Source: Prevotella sp. CAG:1058 (GTDB lineage Bacteria; Bacteroidota; Bacteroidia; Bacteroidales; Bacteroidaceae). Taken from it: a DNA stretch of 41,085 bases. Position 1 is the first letter of the stretch. Every line of letters begins with the position of its first letter. The notes beneath the pieces were generated by a model that was not told where the DNA came from, made no database searches, and saw only the letters and a program-made list of their open reading frames with translations. The translations under genes were made by a program, and so were the position numbers. This document shows, one piece after another, positions 8,111 to 16,691 of this stretch. The stretch covers positions 1 through 41,085 of the forward strand of contig HF986749.1 of NCBI GenBank assembly GCA_000433175.1, read 5' to 3'.

Positions 8111-8770
8111 TCACGCGTCAAGCACAATGCCGGCAAGCTCGCCGAAGTCGTCTATCACGTATTCGGCATGCTCTGCCACGAGGTCGGCGCGCTGCCCATT
8201 GCCGTAAGTCACGCCAACGGCCCTGACGCCGGCGGAGTGCGCCATGCGTATGTCGAACACCGTGTCGCCTACGACTATGGCCTCTTCAGGGCGCAAGTCG
8301 TTGTCGGCCAGCGTCTTGAGCACCATGTCAGGCGCGGGCTTGGCATGCTCCACGTCGCCCACGCTGAGTATGTAGGGTATGTAAGTGCCAAGCTTCATTT
8401 CGTCGACAAAGCCCGCGAGCGACGGGCGCAGGCGGCTGCTGGCAATGGTGACTAGCAGTCCCGCGTCGTGCATCCGCCGTATGGTGTCGGCCACGTGGGG
8501 GAACATGGGCACGGCGCCAGGCTTGTTGTTCACCATGAAGATGCGCCTGTAAGTCTCGGCGCAGAGGTCGCCCGTGGCATCGTCCATCGGTATCAGGTCG
8601 GTGAAGGTCTGCTTCAGCGGCAGCCCTATCATCGAGGCGCACTCGTCATCGGTGCGCGCCGGCAGGCCCAGCTCGGCTATCGTCTGCTGCATGGTGCGCA
8701 CTATAAGGCCGCGCGTGTCGCCTATCGTGCCGTCAAAGTCGAGTATGACGGCTTTCAGTCTGTTATCCAT
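8111..8770 (-). CDS. HAD-superfamily phosphatase (phosphoglycolate phosphatase-like)
   Basis: A 219-residue haloacid-dehalogenase hydrolase, probably a small-molecule phosphatase of the Gph/PpaX type. Motif I is DFDGTIGDTR at 10-19, with the nucleophile D10 and acid-base D12. Motif II is the serine of TIASSRL at about 110-116. Motif III is the lysine in EHAKPAPDM at about 142-150, and motif IV is VVGDTVFDIRMA at about 166-177. An alpha-helical cap of the C1 type lies between motifs I and II. The exact substrate cannot be read from the sequence. It is transcribed leftwards, 73 bp after the cysteine peptidase gene and possibly with it. Confidence 0.9.
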   Translation of the reverse strand: MDNRLKAVILDFDGTIGDTRGLIVRTMQQTIAELGLPARTDDECASMIGLPLKQTFTDLIPMDDATGDLCAETYRRIFMVNNKPGAVPMFPHVADTIRRMHDAGLLVTIASSRLRPSLAGFVDEMKLGTYIPYILSVGDVEHAKPAPDMVLKTLADNDLRPEEAIVVGDTVFDIRMAHSAGVRAVGVTYGNGQRADLVAEHAEYVIDDFGELAGIVLDA

Positions 8771-8843
8771 TACGTTATACTTTTTTATTGTTAAGGGCGC
8801 ACCCTGTCCGCAACGGCAGTCAGGAGGCTGTGCCCGGTTTGTC

Positions 8844-9860
8844 TTACTGTAACCTTTTCACCACTACGGCCACGGTGTTCAGCCTGAAGTAAGGCAGCGA
8901 CATGTACATCAGTCCGCCGTAAGGATTGTCAGTACCCCACGAGTTCTTGCACACGAAATACAGGCCGCCGCGGGCGTCGCGCGCCGTGCCTATCAGCTCC
9001 ATGCAGTGGTCGTCGGTCACATCGAAGCGTTCGAAGGCGCGCTGGCGCATGTCCTGCGTCACCCTCACCGGCTGCCCCGGCAGGCGCGCCACGCCCTCGT
9101 CGAACGAGAACCCGGCGTTAGTTATGTCGCCCTCCCAGCACACGCTGCGCCCCGAGCGCAGGGCTGCCTCGACGCGCGCCGCGAGCGTGTCTACCGGCAC
9201 GTTTAGGAAACGCAGGCCGCGGCGGTTGGCGGGCACGTCGAGCACCACGTCGTGCCAGAACGGCTTGTGCGTGTAGCTGGTCATGGGCACGTAGTCAGAG
9301 GGGCTAAGTATGCTCCCGGCAAACTGTGCCGGGGTGTACTCCATGCCGTACATCCAGATGTGGCGCGGCAGCGGACCTATGGCCGTGTCGAGCGTGTATT
9401 CCACTGTCCCGGCCATGCTTTCCACGCCTGCCTTGCGCGCCGCGGCATTGCCGGCCACGGCCTCCAGCTTGCGGCAGAGCGCCGAGTAGTTGCATTCGGA
9501 GCGGTATGCATCGTATGGCATCAGGCCGTATTCGGCTATGCAGGCCAGCGCGTCGGCTGCGGTGCCGTCGGCGGTGACGGCACTGCCGCCCCGGGTAAGA
9601 TAGCGGCGTGTAGCCATGTCGGCCAGCATGGCGCGCGCCACGAAGTGGGGCGAGAGGTTGACCGAGTCGCCCATCATCAGGCGGTCGCTCTCTATCGTCG
9701 CCAGCATGGCGTAGAGCCAGCACAGCGGGCTGCGCCCCTGGTCCTTCACGGGCGTGGTCTTGTTGAGCGTCTCTATGGTGAACGTCGAGCCTTCGGGCGT
9801 CTGCCGGCTGCACGAGCAGGCCAGCACGAGGGCGAGGCACAACGGTAACAATCTGTTCAT
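8844..9860 (-). CDS. C1-like (bleomycin hydrolase / PepC type) cysteine peptidase, putative lipoprotein
   Basis: A 338-residue papain-fold peptidase. The active site is complete: oxyanion Gln and nucleophile Cys in KDQGRSPLCWLYAM (Q41, C47), His in DDHCMELIG, and Asn in VCKNSWGTDNPYGG. This arrangement is that of the bleomycin hydrolase/aminopeptidase C branch. The N-terminus MNRLLPLCLALVLACSCSRQ is a lipoprotein signal with C15 as the likely lipidated residue, so the enzyme is probably anchored in the envelope, unlike cytoplasmic PepC. I chose this ATG because of the signal and because a TAATTTTG box lies at 9865-9872 on the minus strand. An in-frame ATG 189 bases further upstream would run through repeat DNA and is rejected. 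Confidence 0.88.
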   Translation of the reverse strand: MNRLLPLCLALVLACSCSRQTPEGSTFTIETLNKTTPVKDQGRSPLCWLYAMLATIESDRLMMGDSVNLSPHFVARAMLADMATRRYLTRGGSAVTADGTAADALACIAEYGLMPYDAYRSECNYSALCRKLEAVAGNAAARKAGVESMAGTVEYTLDTAIGPLPRHIWMYGMEYTPAQFAGSILSPSDYVPMTSYTHKPFWHDVVLDVPANRRGLRFLNVPVDTLAARVEAALRSGRSVCWEGDITNAGFSFDEGVARLPGQPVRVTQDMRQRAFERFDVTDDHCMELIGTARDARGGLYFVCKNSWGTDNPYGGLMYMSLPYFRLNTVAVVVKRLQ

Positions 9861-9864
9861 GAGC

Positions 9865-9872
9865 GCAAAATT
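9865..9872 (-). promoter_or_regulatory. -7 element next to the peptidase start
   Basis: Minus-strand TAATTTTG fits TAnnTTTG and ends only 5 nt before the ATG at 9860. If used, the message would have almost no leader. It also excludes the longer reading frame upstream. Confidence 0.4.
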
Positions 9873-9933
9873 AGCTAAAAAGGGGGAAACACGGAAACAA
9901 CGTGCCGTAAATTGCAGTAATTTATACTTTGGC

Positions 9934-10043
9934 GGCACGCCGCGCCGAAGGCGGCCTTTTGCGCCGCCGCAGGTTACCTTTTGCACGCTAAAAAGCCGCC
10001 TTTCGCACGGCAAAAGGCGGCATATTGCATGAAGCAAGTTAAA
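9934..10043. repeat. 22-bp tandem repeat family, site 3 (five units)
   Basis: Units begin at 9934, 9956, 9978, 10000 and 10022, in exact 22-bp register. Three successive units open with CTTTTGC, CTTTTGC and CTTTCGC, and two contain AAAAAG or AAAAGG at positions 13-18. The site lies between the divergent peptidase and Abi genes. The remaining part of this gap (10044-10200) holds nothing I can identify. Confidence 0.8.
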
Positions 10044-10210
10044 CGGCATTCCATAAAATCCATAACAACCTGATTTACAACGACTAACGACTGATAATAA
10101 AACATCAGTATAATTTTCCTTACAAATCCAGCTCCAATACCTTTTTCAACGACAAGGAGAAGCCTCAAGACATTTACAAGAAACACTTATGGCAGAAATC
10201 AGCCAAATGT

Positions 10211-10241
10211 TTTGCAATTCAAGATAGTTTTATTACCTTTG
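10211..10241 (+). promoter_or_regulatory. Strong promoter upstream of the Abi gene
   Basis: TTTG at 10211-10214, exactly 19 nt, then TACCTTTG at 10234-10241: a perfect consensus. Transcription should start near 10248. Confidence 0.75.
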
Positions 10242-10247
10242 CAACAT

Positions 10248-10299
10248 TAGAACCTGCCAAGCCTCTTTACAATGCTCAAATCGGCGGGGCGTTTTTTTT
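10248..10299 (+). ncRNA. Putative ~50-nt leader RNA or attenuator before the Abi gene
   Basis: The predicted start near 10248 is followed by about 43 nt that end in GGCGGGGCG and a run of eight Ts (10292-10299), only 11 nt before the Abi ATG. CCTGCC can pair with GGCGGG, or GCCTC with GGGGC, just before the T-run, so a terminator-like end is possible. I recall that a structured RNA motif named abiF has been reported beside Abi_2-family genes. I cannot check whether this sequence matches it. It could also be plain untranslated leader. Confidence 0.4.
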
Positions 10300-10310
10300 A
10301 TTATACCACC

Positions 10311-11222
10311 ATGAAAAAGACATTCGCCAAGCCATATTCCTCGCCGAAAGAAATAATCCAAATCCTAAAATCACGTGGCATGGTCATAGACGATGAGCGG
10401 AAAGTTGAAAAATACCTGATGAACATCGGCTATCACAGGCTGTCGGCATACATCTTTCCCTTTTACCTGATGCCAAAGAACGATTTGATGCTGAAGGAAG
10501 ACACATCGTTCAGGCAGATTCTAACCCTATACCGCTTTGACAAGAAACTGCGCATACTGCTTTTCAACGAAATTGAAAAGATAGAGGTCGCCATCCGCAG
10601 CGTATTGGCCAACATTGGTTGCCAGGAATTGGGCGACAAATACTGGATAACAAAGCCTGAATACTTCGCCCGTACTGAAAAGTTCAACCAGACTCTGGCA
10701 ATAATAGATAAAGAGCTGTCATCAAGCAAGGAAGACTACATCGAAGACTTCCGGCAGAATTATATCGAGGATTATCCTCCTGCATGGATGATAACCGAGG
10801 TATTGTCGTTCGGCAACTTGAACTATATCTACTCCAACATAGCCAGCAACAAGCTGATGAAGCGCATTGCAGGCTACTTCGGACTGAAGCCGCAGGTATT
10901 TACTTCGTGGCTGACCGTGCTTGCCAATCTCCGCAACATGTGCTGCCACCACGCAAGGGTATGGAATAGGGTCTTCATGCTGAACCCTGCCGAGCCGCGC
11001 AAAACGGCAAACGCATGGATTGATGACTCGAAAGTGGACAAGAAGAGGATTTACTACCGCCTGTGCATAATCAGGTATTTTCTTGCTTCGGTCTCACCTG
11101 ATAACAACTTCAACGAAAAGCTTTCAGGCTTGCTGGCCTGTTTCCCATCGATAGACATTGCGGCAATGGGGTTCAGCCGGGATTGGGAGAATGAAGACTT
11201 GTGGAAACAGGACCAGCCGTAA
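10311..11222 (+). CDS. Abi_2 / AbiD-AbiF family abortive-infection protein with HEPN motif
   Basis: A 303-residue protein of the Abi_2 family, linked to phage exclusion by growth arrest of infected cells. Family features are the N-terminal FAKPYSSPKEIIQILKSRGM, the motif YHRLSAYIFPF at 41-51, FDKKLRILLFNEIEKIEVAI at about 77-96, and the C-terminal motif LRNMCCHHARVWNR at 207-220. The last contains R208-N-x3-H213, the R-x4-6-H signature of HEPN ribonucleases, so an RNA-cutting activity is likely but not shown. The start at 10311 gives the family N-terminus; an upstream in-frame ATG at 10272 would lie before the T-run and is disfavoured. The gene stands alone behind a perfect-consensus promoter. 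A defence role follows from the family, not from tests here. Confidence 0.88.
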   Translation: MKKTFAKPYSSPKEIIQILKSRGMVIDDERKVEKYLMNIGYHRLSAYIFPFYLMPKNDLMLKEDTSFRQILTLYRFDKKLRILLFNEIEKIEVAIRSVLANIGCQELGDKYWITKPEYFARTEKFNQTLAIIDKELSSSKEDYIEDFRQNYIEDYPPAWMITEVLSFGNLNYIYSNIASNKLMKRIAGYFGLKPQVFTSWLTVLANLRNMCCHHARVWNRVFMLNPAEPRKTANAWIDDSKVDKKRIYYRLCIIRYFLASVSPDNNFNEKLSGLLACFPSIDIAAMGFSRDWENEDLWKQDQP

Positions 11223-11394
11223 GTCAAATCAGGCGTCAGCGTAAAATGAAAAACATGTATTCCGGCAAACGCATTTGCAATATCCTTCGCTTATAAAAGA
11301 AAAAACACCGACAGAAGCAGGCATGTGTATGCTTGTGCACTTCTTATTATCCCCATACCGATACAAAGGGCAAAACATAAGTTTGACTGCGCCT

Positions 11395-11420
11395 GGCAGC
11401 CAGAGGTGCGGCCGGCTGCC
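11395..11420. other. GC-rich hairpin in the gap 11223-11425
   Basis: GGCAGCC (11395-11401) pairs with GGCTGCC (11414-11420) around a 12-nt loop. There is no T-run on either side, so its use as a terminator for the convergent genes is only a guess. Nothing else was recognised in this gap. Confidence 0.3.
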
Positions 11421-11425
11421 AAGCG

Positions 11426-12073
11426 TCAGAGGAAATACTCGCGGAGCTGCGCCGCAAGCGATGCAAGCTCGGAGGGGTCGGCGTTGCCGTAGCGCTGCCA
11501 CACGTCGCGGCAGGCGTCGAGCAGGGGCGACTCCTGCGGCCTGGGGCGGTGCAGGTAGGGGTCGATGGCCTGGAAGAGTGCCATCACTTCGACCACGTCG
11601 TGCGGCTTTACGCGCATGAGGCGCGCCAGCTGCACCACCTCGGGGGTGTCGTCAACCATCGTCGGCGGCGTAAGCCGGAAGTACAGGTCGAGCACCATTA
11701 CGAGCATGACGGGCTTCAGGCCGGGGCATCCGTCAACGGGTCGGAAGTCCTTCTCGAACGTCTCGCACACCTGCACGCCGTCGTAAAAGCCGCCTCCGCT
11801 GCTGAACCCGCTCATGCGGCGCAGCTTCTTGACGTCGCGCGACAGCCGCCTGGGGTTGCCGGCGTAGCCTTCGCACAGGCGGCGCAGCCACGGGCTGTCG
11901 GGGCGGCGCAGGCGGAACATCTGCCTGTAAAGCAACTGCGGCGGTATGTGCAGGCCTACGGCCAGCTCAACCATGCCGCGCGAATACATGGGCTTCACGC
12001 CTTCGGGCGCGGCCTTGTACAGCTTAAGCAGCGGCAGCCAGTACTCATCTGTCCATAATGGATGTATTGTCAT
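11426..12073 (-). CDS. Conserved hypothetical protein (215 aa)
   Basis: I do not recognise the family. The protein starts MTIHPLWTDEYWLPLLKLYK and is soluble, with many arginines and leucines. It shows predicted helical segments, including one resembling a short helix-turn-helix (about 33-52, GLHIPPQLLYRQMFRL), and a later helical hydrophobic patch (GLKPVMLVMVLDLYFRLTPP at about 120-139). There is no signal peptide or membrane helix. The chosen ATG is 29 nt from a minus-strand TATATTTG box (12102-12109), whereas the longer frame would begin upstream of that promoter. It is divergent from the GH3 gene. Codon use matches its GC-rich neighbours, so it looks like a resident chromosomal gene. Confidence 0.75.
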   Translation of the reverse strand: MTIHPLWTDEYWLPLLKLYKAAPEGVKPMYSRGMVELAVGLHIPPQLLYRQMFRLRRPDSPWLRRLCEGYAGNPRRLSRDVKKLRRMSGFSSGGGFYDGVQVCETFEKDFRPVDGCPGLKPVMLVMVLDLYFRLTPPTMVDDTPEVVQLARLMRVKPHDVVEVMALFQAIDPYLHRPRPQESPLLDACRDVWQRYGNADPSELASLAAQLREYFL

Positions 12074-12101
12074 AACTGTTGTTTTGCTTTTTTGCAGGTA
12101 G

Positions 12102-12133
12102 CAAATATAGTAAAAATAGCCCGAAACGCCAAA
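12102..12133 (-). promoter_or_regulatory. Promoter of the 215-aa hypothetical gene
   Basis: Minus-strand TATATTTG at 12109-12102 with a TTTG about 20 nt upstream (12133-12130) fits the phylum's consensus and leaves a leader of about 20-25 nt. Confidence 0.5.
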
Positions 12134-12243
12134 CAAAAACGGGCTAAACGGTTTTTTAAGCGCATTTGTACGCCACCGGGCGCGAGGGCGGCGCACAACT
12201 AATAAAAAATCGAAAAATATTACGGTATTAGAAAAGTTTAGCT

Positions 12244-12251
12244 TAAATTTG
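12244..12251 (+). promoter_or_regulatory. -7 element before the GH3-led operon
   Basis: TAAATTTG matches TAnnTTTG and lies 27 nt before the ATG at 12279. No good TTTG box was found upstream. It probably drives the five-gene run to miaB. Confidence 0.45.
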
Positions 12252-12278
12252 CACGGTCAACGTGTTATTTGACAGAAG

Positions 12279-13793
12279 ATGAGCATTACAAACATAGCAA
12301 GGAAATTCCTCGCGCCGAGGCTTAAGGAGCTTGAACGCTACGCCGCCCACGGTGTCGAGATACAGGCCGAGATGCTGAAGTACCTCACCCAGAGCGCGAA
12401 GGATACCGAATATGGACGCCGCCACATTTTCGGCAGCATAACATCATACGAAAGCTTCGCGGCCAACGTGCCGGTGAACACATACGAGGACCTGAAGGAC
12501 GGCATAGACCGCATGCGGCACGGAGAGCCGTCGGTAATGTGGCCGGGAGTGGTAAAATGGTACGCTAAGTCGTCGGGCACGACTAACGACAAGAGCAAGT
12601 TCATACCCGTAAGCCGTGAAGGGCTGCGCAACATGCACTACCAGGGGGGCACGGACGCCGTGGCCATGTACCTGGGCAACAACCCCGAAAGCCGCATGTT
12701 CGACGGAAAGGGCCTGATACTCGGCGGCAGCCACTCGCCCAACTACGACGTGGCGGGCAGCCTCGTCGGCGACCTTAGCGCCATACTTATCGAGAACATC
12801 AACCCGCTGGTCAACCTGGCGCGCGTGCCCAAGAAGGACACGGCACTGCTGTCGGATTTCGAGCTGAAGCGCGACCGCATAGCCCACGAGACACTGAAAA
12901 AGAACGTCACCAACCTGAGCGGCGTGCCCTCGTGGATGCTGTCGGTGCTGACAAGGGTGCTCGAACTCTCGGGCAAGGAGCACATCGACGAGGTGTGGCC
13001 CAACCTTGAGGTGTTCTTCCACGGCGGAGTGGCCTTCACCCCGTACCGCAAGCAGTACGAGCAGCTTATCAGGTCGAAGCGGATGCACTACATGGAGACG
13101 TACAACGCCAGCGAGGGCTTCTTCGGCCTGCAGAGCAACCCGGCCGACCCCGCCATGCTGCTGATGCTCGACTACGGAGTGTTCTACGAGTTCATACCCA
13201 TGGAGGAGCTTGACAAGGAGAACCCGGCGGCCGTGCCGCTCGAAGGCGTAAGGACGGGCGTGAACTACGCCATGGTGATATCGACGGCCTGCGGACTGTG
13301 GCGCTACATGATAGGCGACACCGTCAGGTTCACACAGACCAACCCGTACAAGTTCGTAATAACAGGCCGCACGAAGAGCTTCATCAACGCCTTCGGCGAG
13401 GAACTCATAGTAGACAACGCCGAACAGGGACTGGCAGAGGCATGCCGCAAGACAGGCGCCGAGGTGCGCGAATACACCGCCGCGCCAGTATTCATGGACG
13501 ACAAGGCAAAATGCTACCACCAGTGGCTGATAGAATTCGCCAAGGAGCCGGCCGACATGGATGCCTTCACCGCCATACTCGACAAGAAACTGCAGGAAAT
13601 AAACAGCGACTACGAGGCCAAGCGCTACAAGGACATCACCCTGCAGCACCTAGAAATAGTGAAGGCCCGCAAGGGACTGTTCAACGACTGGCTGAAGTCG
13701 AAAGGCAAACTGGGCGGACAGCACAAGATACCGCGCCTGAACAACAACCGCGACATAATGGAACAGATGCTGCGGCTGAACGACGCACAATGA
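12279..13793 (+). CDS. GH3 auxin-responsive promoter family protein (acyl-adenylating enzyme)
   Basis: A 504-residue member of the GH3 family, adenylate-forming enzymes that in plants join amino acids to jasmonate or auxin. Bacterial members are widespread in Bacteroidota, but their substrate is unknown. Visible family features are the phosphate-binding stretch YAKSSGTTNDKSKFIPVS at about 97-114, ETYNASEGFFGLQ near 272-284, the hinge region GDTVRFTQTNPYKFVITGRT near 345-364, and the C-terminal lysine in the segment KGKLGGQHKIPRL. There is no signal peptide, so it is cytoplasmic. Its stop codon overlaps the start of the next gene (ATGA), showing translational coupling to an envelope lipoprotein. 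Confidence 0.9.
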   Translation: MSITNIARKFLAPRLKELERYAAHGVEIQAEMLKYLTQSAKDTEYGRRHIFGSITSYESFAANVPVNTYEDLKDGIDRMRHGEPSVMWPGVVKWYAKSSGTTNDKSKFIPVSREGLRNMHYQGGTDAVAMYLGNNPESRMFDGKGLILGGSHSPNYDVAGSLVGDLSAILIENINPLVNLARVPKKDTALLSDFELKRDRIAHETLKKNVTNLSGVPSWMLSVLTRVLELSGKEHIDEVWPNLEVFFHGGVAFTPYRKQYEQLIRSKRMHYMETYNASEGFFGLQSNPADPAMLLMLDYGVFYEFIPMEELDKENPAAVPLEGVRTGVNYAMVISTACGLWRYMIGDTVRFTQTNPYKFVITGRTKSFINAFGEELIVDNAEQGLAEACRKTGAEVREYTAAPVFMDDKAKCYHQWLIEFAKEPADMDAFTAILDKKLQEINSDYEAKRYKDITLQHLEIVKARKGLFNDWLKSKGKLGGQHKIPRLNNNRDIMEQMLRLNDAQ

Positions 13794-15853
13794 CACGGCA
13801 ACACATATTAACGGCCATAAACGCCTACCACAACATGCCGACCGACAAAATCATAACAACATACCTGAAAAGACTGGCTGGCAGGGCATCAAGGCCCGGC
13901 AGGCCACGCAAGTCCGGCAAGCCGGGCGGCAACATGCTGTGGCTGCTCGCCGCAGTGTGCATGGCCGCTGTATCGTGCGCCCGCATGGGACAGCCCGACG
14001 GCGGATGGTACGACGAGACGCCACCTACCATAACGCGGACGACGCCGCAGGACAAGGGCGTAAACGTAAGACAGAAGAAAGTAGTAATATACTTCGACGA
14101 ATACATACAGGTGGACAACCCCACCGAAAAGGTCGTTATATCGCCGCCGCAGATAGAGCAGGCGGAGATAAAGGCGGCCGGCAAGAAGATAGAAGTAGAG
14201 CTGAAAGACTCGCTCATGCCCAACACCACGTACACGGTGGACTTCTCGGACGCCATAACCGACAACAACGAGAGCAACCCCCTGGGCAACTACACCTACA
14301 CATTCTCGACAGGCAACCACATCGACACGCTCGAAGTGGCAGGCTACGTGCTCAACGCCAAGGACCTGGAGCCCATAAAGGGCATACTGGTAGGCCTCTA
14401 CGCCGACCAGAGCGACACCGCATTCACCACTAAACCCATGCTGCGCGTATCGCGCACCGACAGCCGCGGCAAGTTCGTCATCAAGGGCATAGCGCCCGGC
14501 AGCTACCGCATCTACGCCCTGCAGGACGCCGACAACAACTACGTGTTCAGCCAGAAGAGCGAGCAGATAGCCTTCACCAAGGACATAATAGTGCCGACGT
14601 TCAAGCCGGACATACGCCAGGACACCACCTGGCTAGACTCGCTGCGCATCGACTCGATAAGGCGCGTGCCCTACACGCACTTCCTGCCCGATGACATAGC
14701 CCTGCGGGCGTTCACCGAGATACAGTCAGACCGCTACCTAGTAAAGTCGGAACGCACCGAGCCCGACCGCTTCACGCTCTTCTTCAGCTACGGCGACAGC
14801 CTGCTGCCCGAGGTGCGCGGACTCAACTTCGACAGCCGCGACGCCTTCGTCACGGAAGCCACCGAGAAGCGCGACACCGTGACCTACTGGCTGCGCGACA
14901 CCATGCTCGTAAACCAGGACACGCTCCGCATGGAGCTTAAGTACATGGCCACCGACACGCTCGGCGTGCTGCGGCTGCAGACCGACACGCTCGACATGCT
15001 GGCAAAAGTGCCCTACGAACGGCGCATGAAGCTCAAGGCAGACGCCTACGAGGAGTGGCAGAAGAAGCAGGAAAAGGCCAAGAAGCGCGGCAAACCCTAC
15101 GACTCGATAATGCCGCCGCCGATGCTCGAGCCGCAATACCTCATAAACTCCGAGCCCGACCCCGACCAGAACATCACGATAACCATGCCCGTGCCGCTGT
15201 TAAAGGCTGACACGGCCTGCATACACCTGTACTCCAAGCACGACACGCTGTGGTACCGCTCACCGTTCGTGTTCCGCCCGAAGAAGGGGCAGAGCCGCAC
15301 TTACGAGCTGCTGGGCGAATGGCGCCCGGGCATAGAGTACAGCCTCGAGATAGACACGATGGCCTTCACCGACATCTACGGCAATACGTCGGCGCCCTAC
15401 AAGCAGGGCTTCAAGGTGAAGACCGACGACCAGTACGCCACCGTAATGCTCGACATCAGCGGCATGGCGGACACCACCGTGGTGGTGCAGCTGCTCAACA
15501 CGTCGGACGAGGTGGTGAAGGAGACGTCGACGGACAACGGCCGCGCCGAGTTCTTCTACGTAAAGCCGGGCACGTACTACGCCCGCATGTTCGTCGACTC
15601 AAACCGCAACGGACTGTGGGACACGGGCGACTACGCCGCCGACAGGCAGCCCGAGACTACGTACTACTACCCCGAAAAGCTGGAATGCAAGGAGAAATGG
15701 GACATGACGCTGACGTGGAACCCCACGTCGCGCAAGCTCTATAACCAGAAACCCATGGAGATAACGAAACAGAAGCCGGAGAAGGAAAAGACGATAAAGC
15801 GGCGAAACTTCGAACGTGCGCAGAAACTCGGAATACCCTACCCCAGCCTGTGA
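13790..15853 (+). CDS. Ig-like domain lipoprotein (SbsA_Ig type)
   Basis: A 687-residue envelope protein seen across Bacteroidota. After a long basic N-terminus comes a hydrophobic stretch LWLLAAVCMAAVSCARMG whose cysteine (about residue 64) fits a lipobox. Then comes an SbsA-type Ig domain (PTITRTTPQDKGVNVRQKKV ... YTYTFSTGNHIDT, about 74-180) and a carboxypeptidase-regulatory-like fold near 185-265 (GYVLNAKDLEPIKGILVGLY). The rest is beta-rich, with a charged KK/EK segment near 420-440. I chose the ATG that overlaps the GH3 stop because later starts (13835 or 13934) lose the basic n-region or the coupling, though 13835 remains possible. The function is unknown; a role in envelope structure is inferred from the fold and the lipid anchor. 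Confidence 0.82.
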   Translation: MTRQHILTAINAYHNMPTDKIITTYLKRLAGRASRPGRPRKSGKPGGNMLWLLAAVCMAAVSCARMGQPDGGWYDETPPTITRTTPQDKGVNVRQKKVVIYFDEYIQVDNPTEKVVISPPQIEQAEIKAAGKKIEVELKDSLMPNTTYTVDFSDAITDNNESNPLGNYTYTFSTGNHIDTLEVAGYVLNAKDLEPIKGILVGLYADQSDTAFTTKPMLRVSRTDSRGKFVIKGIAPGSYRIYALQDADNNYVFSQKSEQIAFTKDIIVPTFKPDIRQDTTWLDSLRIDSIRRVPYTHFLPDDIALRAFTEIQSDRYLVKSERTEPDRFTLFFSYGDSLLPEVRGLNFDSRDAFVTEATEKRDTVTYWLRDTMLVNQDTLRMELKYMATDTLGVLRLQTDTLDMLAKVPYERRMKLKADAYEEWQKKQEKAKKRGKPYDSIMPPPMLEPQYLINSEPDPDQNITITMPVPLLKADTACIHLYSKHDTLWYRSPFVFRPKKGQSRTYELLGEWRPGIEYSLEIDTMAFTDIYGNTSAPYKQGFKVKTDDQYATVMLDISGMADTTVVVQLLNTSDEVVKETSTDNGRAEFFYVKPGTYYARMFVDSNRNGLWDTGDYAADRQPETTYYYPEKLECKEKWDMTLTWNPTSRKLYNQKPMEITKQKPEKEKTIKRRNFERAQKLGIPYPSL

Positions 15854-15881
15854 CATTACGGTAACTTAAAACCTGATTATC

Positions 15882-16691
15882 ATGAAACATCTGAGAATTC
15901 TACTGCTCATGGCCGCCATGCTCGGCATGGCAGGCACGGCTGCAGCCCAGTGCAGCTATAAGAACACGGCATTCAAGTCAGGCGAGTTCCTGTCTTACAA
16001 CCTGTACTTCAACTGGAAGTTCGTCTGGGTCAAGGTGGGCACGGCGTCGATGTACGTCGTACAGAGCAAGTACGGCGGCCAGAACGCCTACCGCGCCAGC
16101 CTGACTACGAAGGGCAACAGCAAGATGGACAAGATATTCGTGATGCGCGACACGCTATTGTGCTACTCCACGCTCGACCTTGCGCCGCTGTACTACCGCA
16201 AGGGTGCGCTCGAGGGCAAGCGTTACACCGTGGACGAAGTATGGTACAAATACCCCGGGGGCAACTGCAGCGTGACGCAGAGCCGCTTCAAGAACGGCAA
16301 GATAAACAAGCGGACGGTCAATCCGGGCGAATGTGTGTACGACATGATGAACATGTTTCTGCGTGCGCGCAGCTTCGACCCAGCCAACTGGCAGAAGGGA
16401 TATGTTGTAGACTTCCGCATAGCCGACGGCAACAGCCTCAACCCGGCGAAGATAAAATTCCTCGGACGCACGACCGTCAAGGCCGACAACGGCGTGAAAT
16501 ACAAATGCCTCGAACTGTCGTACACGGAGAAGGAGAAAGGCAAATGGCGCGAGATAGCGCGCTTCTTCGTCACCGACGACGACAACCACGTGCCCGTAAG
16601 GCTCGACATGTTCCTCAAGTTCGGCTCGGCAAAGGCGTTCCTGACCAACATGCGTGGAGTGAAAAACGAGATTAAGGCCAAGACAAAATAA
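15882..16691 (+). CDS. DUF3108 domain-containing exported protein
   Basis: A 269-residue protein with a clear signal peptide (MKHLRILLLMAAMLGMAGTA, cleavage after AAAQ). The mature part matches the DUF3108 pattern: FKSGEFLSYNLYFNWKFVWV, a LTTKGNSKMDKIF segment and a final beta-rich part with ARFFVTDDDNHVPVRLDMFL. In related bacteria such proteins are periplasmic, with a beta-barrel-like or lipocalin-like prediction and no known activity. It lies 28 bp after the Ig-like lipoprotein and directly abuts the beta-lactamase gene (TAA then ATG), so cotranscription is nearly certain. Confidence 0.85.
   Translation: MKHLRILLLMAAMLGMAGTAAAQCSYKNTAFKSGEFLSYNLYFNWKFVWVKVGTASMYVVQSKYGGQNAYRASLTTKGNSKMDKIFVMRDTLLCYSTLDLAPLYYRKGALEGKRYTVDEVWYKYPGGNCSVTQSRFKNGKINKRTVNPGECVYDMMNMFLRARSFDPANWQKGYVVDFRIADGNSLNPAKIKFLGRTTVKADNGVKYKCLELSYTEKEKGKWREIARFFVTDDDNHVPVRLDMFLKFGSAKAFLTNMRGVKNEIKAKTK

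Noticed and set aside
9861..10049. N-terminal extension of the cysteine peptidase
   Set aside because: It translates the 22-bp repeat array and lies upstream of a -7 box; the lipoprotein signal starts at 9860.
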